A model generated the notes under the pieces. It was given only the letters and a program-made list of their open reading frames with translations. It was not told the origin of the DNA and did not search any database. This document shows, piece after piece, positions 25,251-33,575 of a DNA stretch of 33,710 nt (the first letter of the stretch is position 1; each line of letters starts with the position of its first letter). The DNA lies in assembly GCA_029557535.1 (NCBI GenBank), contig JAKQII010000321.1, forward strand, positions 1 through 33,710, written 5' to 3'. The translations under genes were made by a program, and so were the position numbers. This DNA comes from Acidobacteriota bacterium (lineage in GTDB: Bacteria; Acidobacteriota; Blastocatellia; Pyrinomonadales; Pyrinomonadaceae).

Positions 25251-25275
25251 ATCAACGACTGACCGTGTCGTTTTC

Positions 25276-25860
25276 TTAGCTCTTTCTGAGTTCGGTCAGG
25301 ACCTGTTTGGCGACCGCTTTGAGTGTATCGAAAACGCCCGTTCCGTGGGCTGCGACGGCTTCAAATACAGGTTCGCCCTTTTTCTGAAGTTCGGCCGTAA
25401 GTTCGTCCGAAGGCATCACGTTCGGCAGATCGCGTTTGTTGAGCTGCAGAACATACGGGATCTTGGTCAGATCGTATCCCTGCGTTTGAAGATTTTCCTC
25501 GAGATTGTAAAGCGATTCGATGTTCGCGTCCATCCGTTCTTCCTGCGAATCGGCAACGAACACCACGCCGTCAACGCCCTTCAGGATAAGCTTGCGGGAG
25601 GCGTCGTAATAGACCTGGCCGGGCACGGTGTAAAGGTGAAAGCGCGTTTTGAAACCGCGGACGGTCCCTAGTTCGAGCGGCATGAAGTCGAAAAAGAGCG
25701 TACGGTCGGTTTCCGTCGCGAGCGAGATCAATTTGCCTTTTGCTTGTGGGGCAGTCGAATCGTAAATGTACTGGAGGTTGGTGGTTTTGCCACACAAACC
25801 CGGACCGTAATAAACGATCTTGCAATTGATCTCTCGGGACGCGTAGTTGATGAAAGTCAT
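25276..25860 (-). CDS. mglA: MglA-type small GTPase
   Basis: A 194-residue Ras-like GTPase from ATG 25860; the 20 residues upstream in frame come from the repeat hairpin and are rejected. Motifs: G1 [17 protein letters not shown], then [10 protein letters not shown], the MglA-type G3 [33 protein letters not shown] and G4 LNKRDLP. TVPGQ in place of Ras DTAGQ is characteristic of MglA. Family role: a polarity switch that is GTP-bound at the leading pole and controls motility or cell-envelope machinery, with MglB as its activating partner. The mglB gene lies immediately upstream. Confidence 0.96.
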   Translation of the reverse strand: MTFINYASREINCKIVYYGPGLCGKTTNLQYIYDSTAPQAKGKLISLATETDRTLFFDFMPLELGTVRGFKTRFHLYTVPGQVYYDASRKLILKGVDGVVFVADSQEERMDANIESLYNLEENLQTQGYDLTKIPYVLQLNKRDLPNVMPSDELTAELQKKGEPVFEAVAAHGTGVFDTLKAVAKQVLTELRKS

Positions 25861-25935
25861 ATCATGTCGGATTTGTGATTTCGGATTTCGGAATTTGGGT
25901 GTCGCAATCCGCAATCCCAAATCCCAATTCCCAAA
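25861..25935. repeat. Inverted heptanucleotide repeat hairpin between mglB and mglA
   Basis: GGATTTGTGATTTCGGATTTCGG followed by AATTTGGG faces AATCCGCAATCCCAAATCCC plus AATTCCCAAATCAC around TGTCGC. The whole 75-bp mglB-mglA spacer is therefore one long inverted array. In mRNA it would form a hairpin directly before the mglA start, where no ribosome binding site is otherwise visible. Confidence 0.8.
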
Positions 25936-26418
25936 TCACGAAAACAGGCTGTCAATATCCTCGTCTGTAATTTCGGCGAAGAATGAGTTTTCGCTCAACC
26001 GGTGTGCGGCCGAGTCGCGCGCGACGTCCTCGAGGAGCGCAGCGATCTCATGGCTCGCTTTCTTGGCGCGCAGCTTCACAAGTCCGAGCGTCGAGCGTTC
26101 ATCGAAAACGACGACGAGAAGACTTCGGCCGATGACGCTGATGAAAATACTCTCGCGCTCACCTTCGTGAACGACGCATGGAAAAACGTCCTCACCGATC
26201 AGTTTCGCCATCGAACTCGTCGCGGCGACGTTGCCGGCCGCAAGCGACGAAAAACTCGTCGTGTCCATGTCGCCGATGTCGCCGTGGAATGCAATCGGCT
26301 GACCGTCGCGGTCAACGAGAAACACTACCCGCGATGCGCACTCAACACACAGCCTCACAAGGATGCTTTTGATCCTCTGAAACTGATGTTCGTGAATGAC
26401 AATTGGCGTTTCGATCAT
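25936..26418 (-). CDS. mglB: MglB-type Roadblock/LC7 protein
   Basis: A 160-residue roadblock protein: a leading helix HQFQRIKSILVRLCVECASR, then VVFLVDRDGQPIAFHGDI, the SFSSLAAGNVAATSSMAKL helix, FISVIGRSLLVVVFDERSTLGLVKLRAKKA and an acidic C-terminal tail (FFAEITDEDIDSLFS). MglB dimers bind MglA and stimulate GTP hydrolysis, setting cell polarity. It precedes mglA by 75 bp of repeat sequence and is read in the same direction. The tail resembles MglB tails that contact MglA. Confidence in the pair is high because of the adjacency. Confidence 0.92.
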   Translation of the reverse strand: MIETPIVIHEHQFQRIKSILVRLCVECASRVVFLVDRDGQPIAFHGDIGDMDTTSFSSLAAGNVAATSSMAKLIGEDVFPCVVHEGERESIFISVIGRSLLVVVFDERSTLGLVKLRAKKASHEIAALLEDVARDSAAHRLSENSFFAEITDEDIDSLFS

Positions 26419-26772
26419 CTGAAACTCGGTGTTCTTGATTCTTGGAGAAAAAAGGGCAAGAAGCGTAAGTCTTTCCGAAACAAGAATTTGTGGAAATTAT
26501 TTTGAACAGGTCGGGCGAGCAGTTCGGCCTGCTACTTTCATAATTTAACACACGCTCGGAAATAGCTTCAAGCTTTTTTTTCCGCACTAAGACGCGGTTG
26601 TCAACGATCAACAGGCGATCGCCGTTCAAAAAAGCGATTGAGTTTGAATCTTTCAAAATGTTAAACTTCCTTCGACGGCAGCGCTTGGCCGTCAAACGAC
26701 AAATTCAACTAAATCTGCCGTTTACGAAGGTCAATCCATCCGTCCCCGGATTTTCGTCGAGTCTCCGATCGC
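26419..26772. promoter_or_regulatory. Divergent mglB / yvcK regulatory spacer
   Basis: A 354-bp spacer. On the minus strand a possible promoter TTGAAG (26571-26566), 18-bp spacer and TAAATT (26547-26542) would serve mglB with a long leader. TTGACA (26602-26597) followed by an A-run is another -35 candidate. No confident promoter is seen for yvcK on the plus strand. The short ORFs crossing the region look random. Confidence 0.3.
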
Positions 26773-27804
26773 ATGCGGAATCACCTGTTTTCACACGATG
26801 CGTTTTCTTTGAACTTCGTCGCGATCGGCGGTGGGAACGGGCTGTCGACGTTACTTTCCGGCCTGAAGCGCTTTGTCGGACCTTCCGAAACGGAACCGGT
26901 GTGGCTTAGCAATCTTTCTGCGATCGTCGCTGTTTCGGACGATGGCGGAAGTTCCGGCCGGATTCGGGACGAGCTTCAAATGCTGCCCCCGGGGGACATC
27001 CGCAACTGTATGGTCGCGATGTCGGAGGATTCGCATTTGTTGGCAAAGCTGTTCCGGCATCGATTCAGCGGCAGCGGTGAACTCGGCGGACACAGTTTCG
27101 GAAACCTGTTCCTGGCGGCAATGACCGAAATCACCGGAGACTTTGCCAAAGCGGTGAAGCTCTCGTCCGAGATCCTCGCGAGCAAGGGACACATTTATCC
27201 GGCGACCACGGATGATGTGCGGTTGGCGGCCGAACTGCTTGATGGAACCATTGTTAAGGGTGAGACGAACATCGGGAAGGTCGGAACCAAGATCAAGCAA
27301 CTATACCTGGAACCCGGGAACTGCAAGCCGCTTCCCGAGGCGCTCGCGGCAATCTACGAGGCGGATGTCATAACCATTGGTCCAGGTTCGCTTTTCACGT
27401 CGCTGCTTCCGCCGATCCTCGTGAACGGCGTCGCGGAAGCCATCGCCGATTCAGCGGCGGTGAAGGTATTTGTCTGCAACTTGATGACGCAGCCGGGCGA
27501 AACCGATGGAATGACGTCGCGGCGGCATCTGGAAATTTTCCGGCAGTACGCTCCGTTGATCGACTTCGACTACGTCCTCGTAAACAACCGGGCAATTTCG
27601 GACGTTCAAATGCAGCGGTATTCGGAAGAAGGCGCGAACCAGATCGGAGTACACGGCTCGATCTCACCTGAGACGATCGAGGGGGCCGAGGTCGTGTATG
27701 GTAATCTTCTCGACGAAGGCGAAATGGTCCGTCATCATCCCGAAAAGCTCGCGCAGGTTGTGCTTTTGTGCGCGTTGCAGCCGAGGCGAAAGGTGGTCCT
27801 TTGA
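26773..27804 (+). CDS. YvcK/GlmR-family UDP-sugar-binding regulator
   Basis: A 343-residue CofD-like protein of the YvcK (GlmR) group. Signatures: FVAIGGGNGLSTLLSGLKR, VAVSDDGGSSGRIRDE, LPPGDIRNCMVAMSED, GGHSFGNLFLAAMTEITGDF, DAVITIGPGSLFTSLLPP-type (here ADVITIGPGSLF) and NLMTQPGETDGMT. In Bacillus and Listeria, YvcK binds UDP-GlcNAc and stimulates GlmS, linking carbon flux with cell-wall precursor supply. Here it lies directly upstream of glmU and glmS, which supports that role. ATG 26773 has no clear ribosome binding site. The phospho-2-lactate transferase reaction of CofD is not expected. Confidence 0.94.
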   Translation: MRNHLFSHDAFSLNFVAIGGGNGLSTLLSGLKRFVGPSETEPVWLSNLSAIVAVSDDGGSSGRIRDELQMLPPGDIRNCMVAMSEDSHLLAKLFRHRFSGSGELGGHSFGNLFLAAMTEITGDFAKAVKLSSEILASKGHIYPATTDDVRLAAELLDGTIVKGETNIGKVGTKIKQLYLEPGNCKPLPEALAAIYEADVITIGPGSLFTSLLPPILVNGVAEAIADSAAVKVFVCNLMTQPGETDGMTSRRHLEIFRQYAPLIDFDYVLVNNRAISDVQMQRYSEEGANQIGVHGSISPETIEGAEVVYGNLLDEGEMVRHHPEKLAQVVLLCALQPRRKVVL

Positions 27805-27913
27805 ATTGCGATTTGCGAATGCCGATCTGCGATTGTCGGACCACTGACACTTGAGCTAAGAACGATTCGCCGCGCGGTAGCGCAGCGCTGAACAGACCAC
27901 TGACCACTGACTT
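27803..27913. repeat. Spacer with TTTGCGA-type and CCACTGA-type heptanucleotide repeats
   Basis: GAATTGCGATTTGCGAATGCCGATCTGCGATTG follows the yvcK stop. CCACTGA units then appear singly at 27841-27847 and as GACCACTGACCACTGACTT at 27895-27913, ending at the glmU start. Between them is a hairpin-prone GCGCGGTAGCGCAGCGC. No terminator or ribosome binding site is visible. Confidence 0.7.
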
Positions 27914-29317
27914 ATGTCCCAGTTCGAACCAAAACCCCTTAACATCCTGATCCTCGCTGCCGGGCTTGGGACCCGTATGAAGTCGAACCTTGCAAAGGTT
28001 TTGCACCGGCTCGACGGGCGCCCGCTAATCAATCACGTATGCCGCACGGCGGCGGCGCTTGCGCCGGAGAAAGTTTGCGTCGTGATCGGGCATCAGGGCG
28101 AGGACGTCCAACTGGCGGTTCGGGAAGAGCTCGACGATTCGCTGGTGCAATTCGTCTGGCAGAACGAGCAACTCGGTACCGGTCACGCGGTCAACGTGGC
28201 GCGCGGCCTGCTCGAGAGTCAGGATTCGACGCTTCTCGTACTCTCGGGCGATGTGCCTATGATCCGTGCCGAAACGCTCGCGGCTCTCGTCCAGCAGCAC
28301 CGCGCGCATCGCGGACGCGGCGCAGCCTGCACGATCCTGACGGTGAAACTCGACGATCCTGCCGGCTACGGTCGCATTGTCCGCGACGAGCTCGGGCAGT
28401 TTGAATCGATCGTCGAACAGAAGGACGCGACCGACGAAGAAAAGTCGATCCGCGAGATCAACAGCGGCATTTATTGCTTCGATACAACGAAGCTCTTCGA
28501 GACCTTGTCGCATGTCAAGAACCACAATGCACAGGGTGAGTATTACCTGACCGATGTTCCGTCGCTGATGCGGCAGACAGGCGAGGACGTTTCGATCTAT
28601 CGTCACGACGATCCGTTCGAGATCGAAGGGATCAACAACCGCGCCCAACTCGCCGAGATGGAACGCGTCCTTCGCCGCAGGACGATCACCAGACTGATGC
28701 TCGATTACGGCGTTACGTTCATCGATCCGAAAAACGCGTACATTTCCCAACGGGCGACGATCGGTCGCGACACCGTGATCCACCCGAACGTGTCGATCGA
28801 GGGTGAAACCGTGATCGGCGACGGCTGCACGATCCGCTCCGGAACGCGGATCTCGAATTCGAAGATCGGCCATGGCGTGGAGATCCTCGACAACTGCGTC
28901 ATCACGGACGCCGAAGTGTCCGGCGGCGCTCGCATCGGCCCGTTTGCGCACCTGCGTCCCGCTGCGCAGATCGGCGAAAACGCGCACGTCGGCAACTTCG
29001 TCGAGGTCAAGAAATCCAGGATCGGACGCAACTCGAAGGCGAACCATTTGACATACATTGGCGACGCGACGATCGGGGAAAACACGAACATCGGCGCGGG
29101 AACCATCACCTGCAACTACGACGGTAAGAACAAGCACCGAACGGAGATCGGAGACAACGTCAAGATCGGATCCGACACGATGCTCGTCGCGCCTGTGAAG
29201 GTCGGCGACGGCGTCGTCAGCGGTGCCGGAAGCGTCATTACAAAGGACGTCCCGCCGAACAAACTTGTCGTCGGCGCTCCCGCGAGAGCGATCAGGACTT
29301 TGAAATCGGAGGATTAA
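27914..29317 (+). CDS. glmU: Bifunctional GlmU (GlcNAc-1-P uridyltransferase / GlcN-1-P acetyltransferase)
   Basis: A 467-residue cytoplasmic enzyme that makes UDP-GlcNAc in two steps. The N-terminal uridyltransferase (1-240) has [43 protein letters not shown] and NSGIYCFD. The C-terminal left-handed beta-helix (250-467) has hexapeptide repeats ([17 protein letters not shown]), [61 protein letters not shown] and [14 protein letters not shown]. Both active-site regions look intact and the length is typical. ATG 27914 has no strong ribosome binding site. It is flanked by yvcK and glmS in the same direction. Confidence 0.97.
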   Translation: MSQFEPKPLNILILAAGLGTRMKSNLAKVLHRLDGRPLINHVCRTAAALAPEKVCVVIGHQGEDVQLAVREELDDSLVQFVWQNEQLGTGHAVNVARGLLESQDSTLLVLSGDVPMIRAETLAALVQQHRAHRGRGAACTILTVKLDDPAGYGRIVRDELGQFESIVEQKDATDEEKSIREINSGIYCFDTTKLFETLSHVKNHNAQGEYYLTDVPSLMRQTGEDVSIYRHDDPFEIEGINNRAQLAEMERVLRRRTITRLMLDYGVTFIDPKNAYISQRATIGRDTVIHPNVSIEGETVIGDGCTIRSGTRISNSKIGHGVEILDNCVITDAEVSGGARIGPFAHLRPAAQIGENAHVGNFVEVKKSRIGRNSKANHLTYIGDATIGENTNIGAGTITCNYDGKNKHRTEIGDNVKIGSDTMLVAPVKVGDGVVSGAGSVITKDVPPNKLVVGAPARAIRTLKSED

Positions 29318-29329
29318 TCCCTGTTCGCG

Positions 29330-29370
29330 CTTCGCGCTCAAGGCAAGCGGGACGCTTGCGTTCCAGTCAA
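29330..29370. repeat. Palindromic spacer motif GCAAGCGGGACGCTTGC
   Basis: The 58-bp glmU-glmS spacer has CGCGCTTCGCGC and, at 29344-29360, GCAAGC-GGGAC-GCTTGC, a 6-bp perfect stem followed by GTTCC. I have seen this motif as a dispersed palindromic repeat in other environmental bacterial genomes. It is far too short to be a glmS ribozyme. Confidence 0.5.
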
Positions 29371-29375
29371 AAATT

Positions 29376-31238
29376 ATGTGTGGAATCGTTGGATACGTTG
29401 GAAACAAACAGGTTGTGCCGTTGATCATCGACGGTTTGAGGAAGCTCGAGTACCGCGGTTACGACTCGGCCGGGATCGCCGTCGTCGATGACAACCATCA
29501 TCTCGAACTGCGCCGCGCCGAAGGCAAGCTCAGGAATCTTGAAGAAGCGATCCGCTTGAAGCCGCTCGACGGCAACTACGGCATCGGCCACACGCGGTGG
29601 GCGACGCACGGTCGTCCGACCGAAGAGAACGCGCATCCCCACCGTGATTGTTCGGGCCGGATCGTCGTCGTTCACAACGGCATCATCGAGAATTATCTCA
29701 CTCTCAAAGAGATGCTGAGGTCGAAAGGGCACGAGTTCAAGACCGAAACCGACACCGAGATCGTTGCGCATTTGATCGAAGAAACGATGAAGTCGGACGG
29801 CCTCGGATTCGAGGACGCGGTCCGCAAATCGGTCCAGCAGTTGCGCGGCATCTTCGCGCTATCGATAATTTCCGCCGACGAGCCCGACAAGATCATTTCC
29901 GTCCGCGAAGGTCCGCCGGTCGTGATCGGCCTCGGGGACGGGGAATTCTTCGTCGCCTCGGACATTCCCGCGATCTTGCAGCACACGCGGGACGTGTTCT
30001 ATCTCGGCGAAAAGGAGATCGCGGTCCTCACGAAGGATTCGGTGCGCGTCATGGACTTCGACGGGAACGCCGTCGAACCGAAACAGCAGCGGATCACCTG
30101 GGATCCGATCATGGCCGAGAAGGGCGGCTTCAAGCACTTCCTTCTCAAAGAGATTTACGAACAGCCGCGCGCCGTCCGCGACACCGTCCGCGGGCGGGTT
30201 TCGCTCGATACAGGCAAGGTTTACCTCGATCCGATGAATATTTCGGAAGAGGAATTCCGAGCCGTCCGGACGATCAAGATCGCCGCCTGCGGAACGAGCT
30301 GGCACGCCGGGATCGCCGCCAAATACATGATCGAAGAGCTCGCGCGCGTCCCGGTCGAGGTCGATTACGCGTCGGAGTTCCGCTATCGGAATCCGGTCCT
30401 CGACGAAAACGACCTGCTGATCGTCATTTCGCAGTCAGGGGAAACCGCCGACACGATCGCCGCAATGCGCGAAGCGAGAGAGGCGGGCTGCAAGGTTCTC
30501 GCGATCTGCAACGTTCAGGGTTCGATGGTCACGCGAGAGGCCGACGGGACGATCCTGACACACGCCGGTCCGGAGATCTCGGTTGCGTCGACGAAGGCGT
30601 TCACTTCGCAGATCATCGCGCTTTACATCTTCGCTCTCTATTTGGGCGAAACTCGCGGCAAACTCAGCGAACAGCAGGTCATCGATCACGCGCAGGAGTT
30701 GATCGAACTGCCGATGAAGATCGAGGAGATCCTCTCGGACGCGGATTCGATCGAGGAGCTTTCGCGGGACTTTTTCCGCTCTCAGGATTTTCTTTATCTC
30801 GGCCGCGGGATCAATTTCCCGGTCGCGCTCGAGGGCGCGCTGAAGCTCAAGGAGATCTCGTACATTCACGCCGAAGGTTATCCGGCCGGCGAGATGAAGC
30901 ACGGTCCGAACGCGCTGATCGACGAGAAACTCCCGGTCGTCATCGTCAACACGCGCGAGGAAGGCAACGCCGGAAGCGAACTTCGCTACGAGAAGACGCA
31001 CTCGAACATCGTCGAGGTCAAGGCGCGCGACGGGATCATTCTTTCGATCTTGTCGGAAGGCGACAAGATGAGTTCGGTCGTTTCGGATCACGTCGTCGAG
31101 ATCCCGCGGGTCTCGGATCTTCTGGCGCCGATCCTTTCGGTCGTGCCGCTTCAGCTATTGGCGTACTACATCGCGGTCCGCCGCGGCTGCGACGTCGATC
31201 AGCCGCGAAATCTCGCGAAATCCGTGACGGTGGAATGA
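29376..31238 (+). CDS. glmS: Glutamine-fructose-6-phosphate aminotransferase (GlmS)
   Basis: A 620-residue enzyme that makes glucosamine-6-phosphate from fructose-6-phosphate and glutamine, the first committed step to UDP-GlcNAc. The N-terminal glutaminase starts MCGIVGYVG with nucleophile Cys2 after Met removal. It continues [36 protein letters not shown] and [12 protein letters not shown]. Two SIS isomerase domains follow ([72 protein letters not shown]). The conserved C-terminus ends [13 protein letters not shown]. It is the last gene of the yvcK-glmU-glmS series. Confidence 0.97.
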   Translation: MCGIVGYVGNKQVVPLIIDGLRKLEYRGYDSAGIAVVDDNHHLELRRAEGKLRNLEEAIRLKPLDGNYGIGHTRWATHGRPTEENAHPHRDCSGRIVVVHNGIIENYLTLKEMLRSKGHEFKTETDTEIVAHLIEETMKSDGLGFEDAVRKSVQQLRGIFALSIISADEPDKIISVREGPPVVIGLGDGEFFVASDIPAILQHTRDVFYLGEKEIAVLTKDSVRVMDFDGNAVEPKQQRITWDPIMAEKGGFKHFLLKEIYEQPRAVRDTVRGRVSLDTGKVYLDPMNISEEEFRAVRTIKIAACGTSWHAGIAAKYMIEELARVPVEVDYASEFRYRNPVLDENDLLIVISQSGETADTIAAMREAREAGCKVLAICNVQGSMVTREADGTILTHAGPEISVASTKAFTSQIIALYIFALYLGETRGKLSEQQVIDHAQELIELPMKIEEILSDADSIEELSRDFFRSQDFLYLGRGINFPVALEGALKLKEISYIHAEGYPAGEMKHGPNALIDEKLPVVIVNTREEGNAGSELRYEKTHSNIVEVKARDGIILSILSEGDKMSSVVSDHVVEIPRVSDLLAPILSVVPLQLLAYYIAVRRGCDVDQPRNLAKSVTVE

Positions 31239-31240
31239 CA

Positions 31241-31266
31241 TTTTCAATTTGCGATTTGTAATTGCT
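31241..31266. repeat. Short TTTGCGA-type repeat
   Basis: CAATTTGCGATTTGTAATTGC follows the glmS stop and belongs to the spacer repeat family. The rest of the 144-bp spacer to 31382 shows only the AGGAG ribosome binding site of the next gene. Confidence 0.5.
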
Positions 31267-31382
31267 TCTTACTCAGTTGTCCGTGAGCGCGATCTGCGGA
31301 TTGGAAGCTTTCGCGAACCTGCGAAATTTAGGTTCAAGCTGCAATATCGATCGAAGACGTTCGTTGGTTATTACAGGAGATT

Positions 31383-31775
31383 ATGACGCAGTCGTTGGGG
31401 CTGGTGTCGGTCGTCGTCAGAGATTACGATGAGGCGATCCGATTCTATGTCGATAAACTCGGCTTTGAGCTGATCGAGGACGAATATCAGCCGGCGCAGG
31501 ACAAGCGTTGGGTGGTTGTTTCGCCCAAAGGCGGCAGCGGCGCGCGGATACTGCTGGCGCGGGCCGTGAACGAGGATCAGACCACGCGCGTCGGAAATCA
31601 GACCGGCGGCCGTGTTTTTCTTTTTCTTTACACCTCGGATTTTTGGGGTGATTACAATAGGTATCTCGAAAACGGCGTCGAATTTGTGCGCGATCCGAAG
31701 GAAGAGCCATACGGCACGGTTGCCGTTTTCAAAGACATGTACGGCAACCTTTGGGACCTTGTCCAGCCGGTTTAG
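31383..31775 (+). CDS. VOC-family (glyoxalase/bleomycin-resistance fold) protein 1
   Basis: A 130-residue single-module pair: the first beta-alpha-beta half SVVVRDYDEAIRFYVDKLGFELIED, the middle strand RWVVVSPKGGSGARILLARA and the second half VFLFLYTSDFWGDYNRYLENGVEFVRDP...YGTVAVFKDMYGNLWDLVQP. The end D-x-x-GNLWDL carries the usual metal-side Glu/Asp-type position. AGGAG lies 3 bases before ATG. It stops 12 bp before the preferred start of the second VOC gene, so they form a small operon. VOC proteins include isomerases, dioxygenases and binding proteins, and the substrate cannot be told. Confidence 0.9.
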   Translation: MTQSLGLVSVVVRDYDEAIRFYVDKLGFELIEDEYQPAQDKRWVVVSPKGGSGARILLARAVNEDQTTRVGNQTGGRVFLFLYTSDFWGDYNRYLENGVEFVRDPKEEPYGTVAVFKDMYGNLWDLVQPV

Positions 31776-31787
31776 GAGATGACAGAC

Positions 31788-32180
31788 ATGTCCAATGTAC
31801 CTTCCGGAACCGAGCAGTCCCGGCCATTTATTCCGACCAAAAACTTCGATCTTTCCAAGGCCTTTTATGAATCGCTCGGATTCGAAAAGGTCCTCGACAG
31901 CGAGGTCGCGATCTTCAAAACCGGCTCGGGCGGTTTTCTCCTTCAACGTCGTTACAACGAAGATTGGGCGGTCAATTTCATGATGCAGCTCATGGTCGAC
32001 GATCTCGACGCGTGGTGGGCGCACATCGAATCGCTCGATCTGCCTGGCCGATTCGGCGTGCCGAAACCAAAGCCGCCCGCCGTCCAGCCGTGGGGGCTAA
32101 GGATCGTTTACGTCGTCGACCCGGCAGGCGTCCTGTGGCATATCGCCGAGCGCCGCGACGGCGTGGAGCATGACAAATAA
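31788..32180 (+). CDS. VOC-family protein 2
   Basis: A 130-residue VOC protein. ATG 31788 is chosen because GGAG (31775-31778) is 9 bases upstream; ATG 31779 directly abuts it. Features: FIPTKNFDLSKAFYESLGFEKVLD, VAIFKTGSGGFLLQRRYNEDW, LMVDDLDAWWAHIESLDLP and WGLRIVYVVDPAGVLWHIAE. The D-PAG-LWH end is typical of glyoxalase-like proteins, with Glu in HIAE as the probable metal ligand. Its low similarity to VOC protein 1 suggests distinct substrates or a heterodimer; neither is proven. Confidence 0.9.
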   Translation: MSNVPSGTEQSRPFIPTKNFDLSKAFYESLGFEKVLDSEVAIFKTGSGGFLLQRRYNEDWAVNFMMQLMVDDLDAWWAHIESLDLPGRFGVPKPKPPAVQPWGLRIVYVVDPAGVLWHIAERRDGVEHDK

Positions 32181-32187
32181 CCGGGAA

Positions 32188-32215
32188 GGGATTTGCAATT
32201 TCCAATTTGCGATTT
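32188..32215. repeat. Heptanucleotide repeat at left edge of the insertion sequence
   Basis: GGGATTTGCAATTTCCAATT followed by TGCGATTT precedes the IS left end. On the far side of the IS the sequence resumes with AATTTGCGATTGCC. The insertion therefore appears to have landed inside one such array. Confidence 0.6.
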
Positions 32216-33472
32216 GGGAGCTTTGACAAACTCGGTTAGATCTCGGCCCGGTTGTTTTTCGTGATTTTTTTGAAATCGGGTCGCGTTCTTTTCATTTTGG
32301 TTCGTTGTTCCACTGCTCCTTGGGATTTCATTTTCGATTCCGGCGGCATTTGCGCCGGTTCCGGTCGTTTTTCAGTACCGATTTCTCCCGCCTTTCTTTT
32401 CTCAGACACACTTCCGCCTGAGAAGGAAACCGGCCCTCAGAACGTTGTAAACCGTGCACCACATATCGAACTTGAGCGTATTCCGCGGCAGGTTCCTGGC
32501 TCTCATCACGGTCACTTTCAGCTTCTTTCTCATGAATCCAAAGGCGTGCTCGACCACCTTGCGTACACGCGCTTTCTTCCGGTTCCTTTTCTTCTGCCTG
32601 TTGGTCAGCGGCGTCGCCCGCGCCGGTTTGTCCATCACGCCGTAATATATCCCGGCCGCCCGCGCCGCCCGCTTGTGTTCGGCCACGCGGTAGTTCATGT
32701 CGGCCCAGATGCTCCTCTCGTCGCCGCTTGCCATCTCCTGTACCCGGCGCACGTCGTGCACGTCAGCCGGAGTAAGCGCGCATTTGCGGATGATCTTGCT
32801 GCCTTCGTCCATTCCAATGTGGCCCTTGTATCCGTAGTACTGCTTCCTGCCCTTTTTCGCCCCCGACGCATCCGTGTCGATCTGGCCGTTATCCTTATTC
32901 TTCTCCCGGTTCTTCGCCGACTGCGGACGATTGGCACTGTTGATCAGCGTCGCGTCGATGATCGTCCCCCTTTTCAGGATCAGTCCCCGCTCCTCGATCT
33001 GCCTGACGATCTCTTCGAAGATCTTTCCCGTCAGCCCCGCCTTCGCCAGTTTCTCCTTGAACTTCCAGAACGTCGTAAAATCGGGGATCTCCTCGTCGTA
33101 CCCAAGCCCGACGAACTGCTGGAATGACAACCGGTCGATCAACTGGTCCTCAAGCTCCTCGTCGCTCAGATTGAACGTGTACTGCAAAAACAGCATCTTC
33201 AGCTTCACTTCAAACGGGATCGGCGGCCTTCCGCCACGCCCTTCGCGGGTCCGGTCCAACGCCTCGACTATCTTGACCAGCGATACCCAGTCCACCAGTT
33301 TCCCGATCGAATCCAACGTCTCTACCGCGCGGCTGGTCTTCTTCCGTCTCGACATCGTAAGCATCGCGTCCATCAGCGTCAGCTGCTTGTTTTTCATGCA
33401 AATATTATATACTTCAAACACTTGCAAGACCCTTCAAAACGACTGTTTTCGAAAGGGTTTTTCAAAGAACCC
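32216..33472 (-). mobile_element. IS5-family insertion sequence, about 1.26 kb
   Basis: Bounds are set by imperfect terminal inverted repeats. The left end reads GGGAGCTTTGACAAACTC (32216-32233); the right end, reverse-complemented from 33472, reads GGGTTCTTTGAAAAACCC. About 14 of 18 positions match. The element has one complete transposase gene on the minus strand and about 190 bp of non-coding sequence at its left (3') end. A clean target duplication is not evident. A TATAAT lies just upstream of the transposase start. Near the right end ACCCTTCAAAAC and GTTTTCGAAAGGGT form an additional inverted repeat. Confidence 0.75.
32402..33397 (-). CDS. IS5-family DDE transposase
   Basis: From ATG 33397 (MKNKQLTLMDAML) the product is 331 residues. 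The N-terminal DUF772-like region (RPPIPFEVKLKMLFLQYTFN, LSDEELEDQLIDRLSFQQFV, PDFTTFWKFKEKL) precedes the DDE core: first Asp in GTIIDATLI, second Asp in SIWADMNYR, Glu in KVVEHAFGFMRKKLKV. YYGYKGHIGMD and the terminal FDMWCTVYNVLRAG are also characteristic of the IS5 subgroup. No frameshift is visible, so it may be functional. An in-frame ATG at 33427 is possible but would start inside the upstream repeat. Confidence 0.95.
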   Translation of the reverse strand: MKNKQLTLMDAMLTMSRRKKTSRAVETLDSIGKLVDWVSLVKIVEALDRTREGRGGRPPIPFEVKLKMLFLQYTFNLSDEELEDQLIDRLSFQQFVGLGYDEEIPDFTTFWKFKEKLAKAGLTGKIFEEIVRQIEERGLILKRGTIIDATLINSANRPQSAKNREKNKDNGQIDTDASGAKKGRKQYYGYKGHIGMDEGSKIIRKCALTPADVHDVRRVQEMASGDERSIWADMNYRVAEHKRAARAAGIYYGVMDKPARATPLTNRQKKRNRKKARVRKVVEHAFGFMRKKLKVTVMRARNLPRNTLKFDMWCTVYNVLRAGFLLRRKCV

Positions 33473-33500
33473 AATTTGCGATTGCCAAATCAAGATGATT

Positions 33501-33524
33501 TCGTCTACCGTCTACCGTCTACCG
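33501..33524. repeat. Tandem heptanucleotide TCTACCG x3
   Basis: Three perfect copies at 33504-33510, 33511-33517 and 33518-33524. It has the same 7-bp period as the other spacer repeats but a different sequence. Confidence 0.9.
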
Positions 33525-33575
33525 ATTCGTAATAGCTGATAACGGAAAGCTGGAAACGAACAGCTTCAGGTCATC

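Noticed and set aside
26598-26909. 103-codon plus-strand ORF before yvcK
   Set aside because: Its second half overlaps yvcK out of frame, and the first half has no features.
29318-29375. glmS ribozyme
   Set aside because: The leader is only 58 bp and lacks room for the roughly 150-nt ribozyme core.
28025-29428. Long antisense ORF (467 codons) opposite glmU
   Set aside because: It mirrors the codon pattern of glmU, has no motif or ribosome binding site, and is a high-G+C shadow frame.
29648-31261. 537-codon plus-strand ORF within glmS in another frame
   Set aside because: Arg-rich, low-complexity translation typical of a shifted frame of a real gene.
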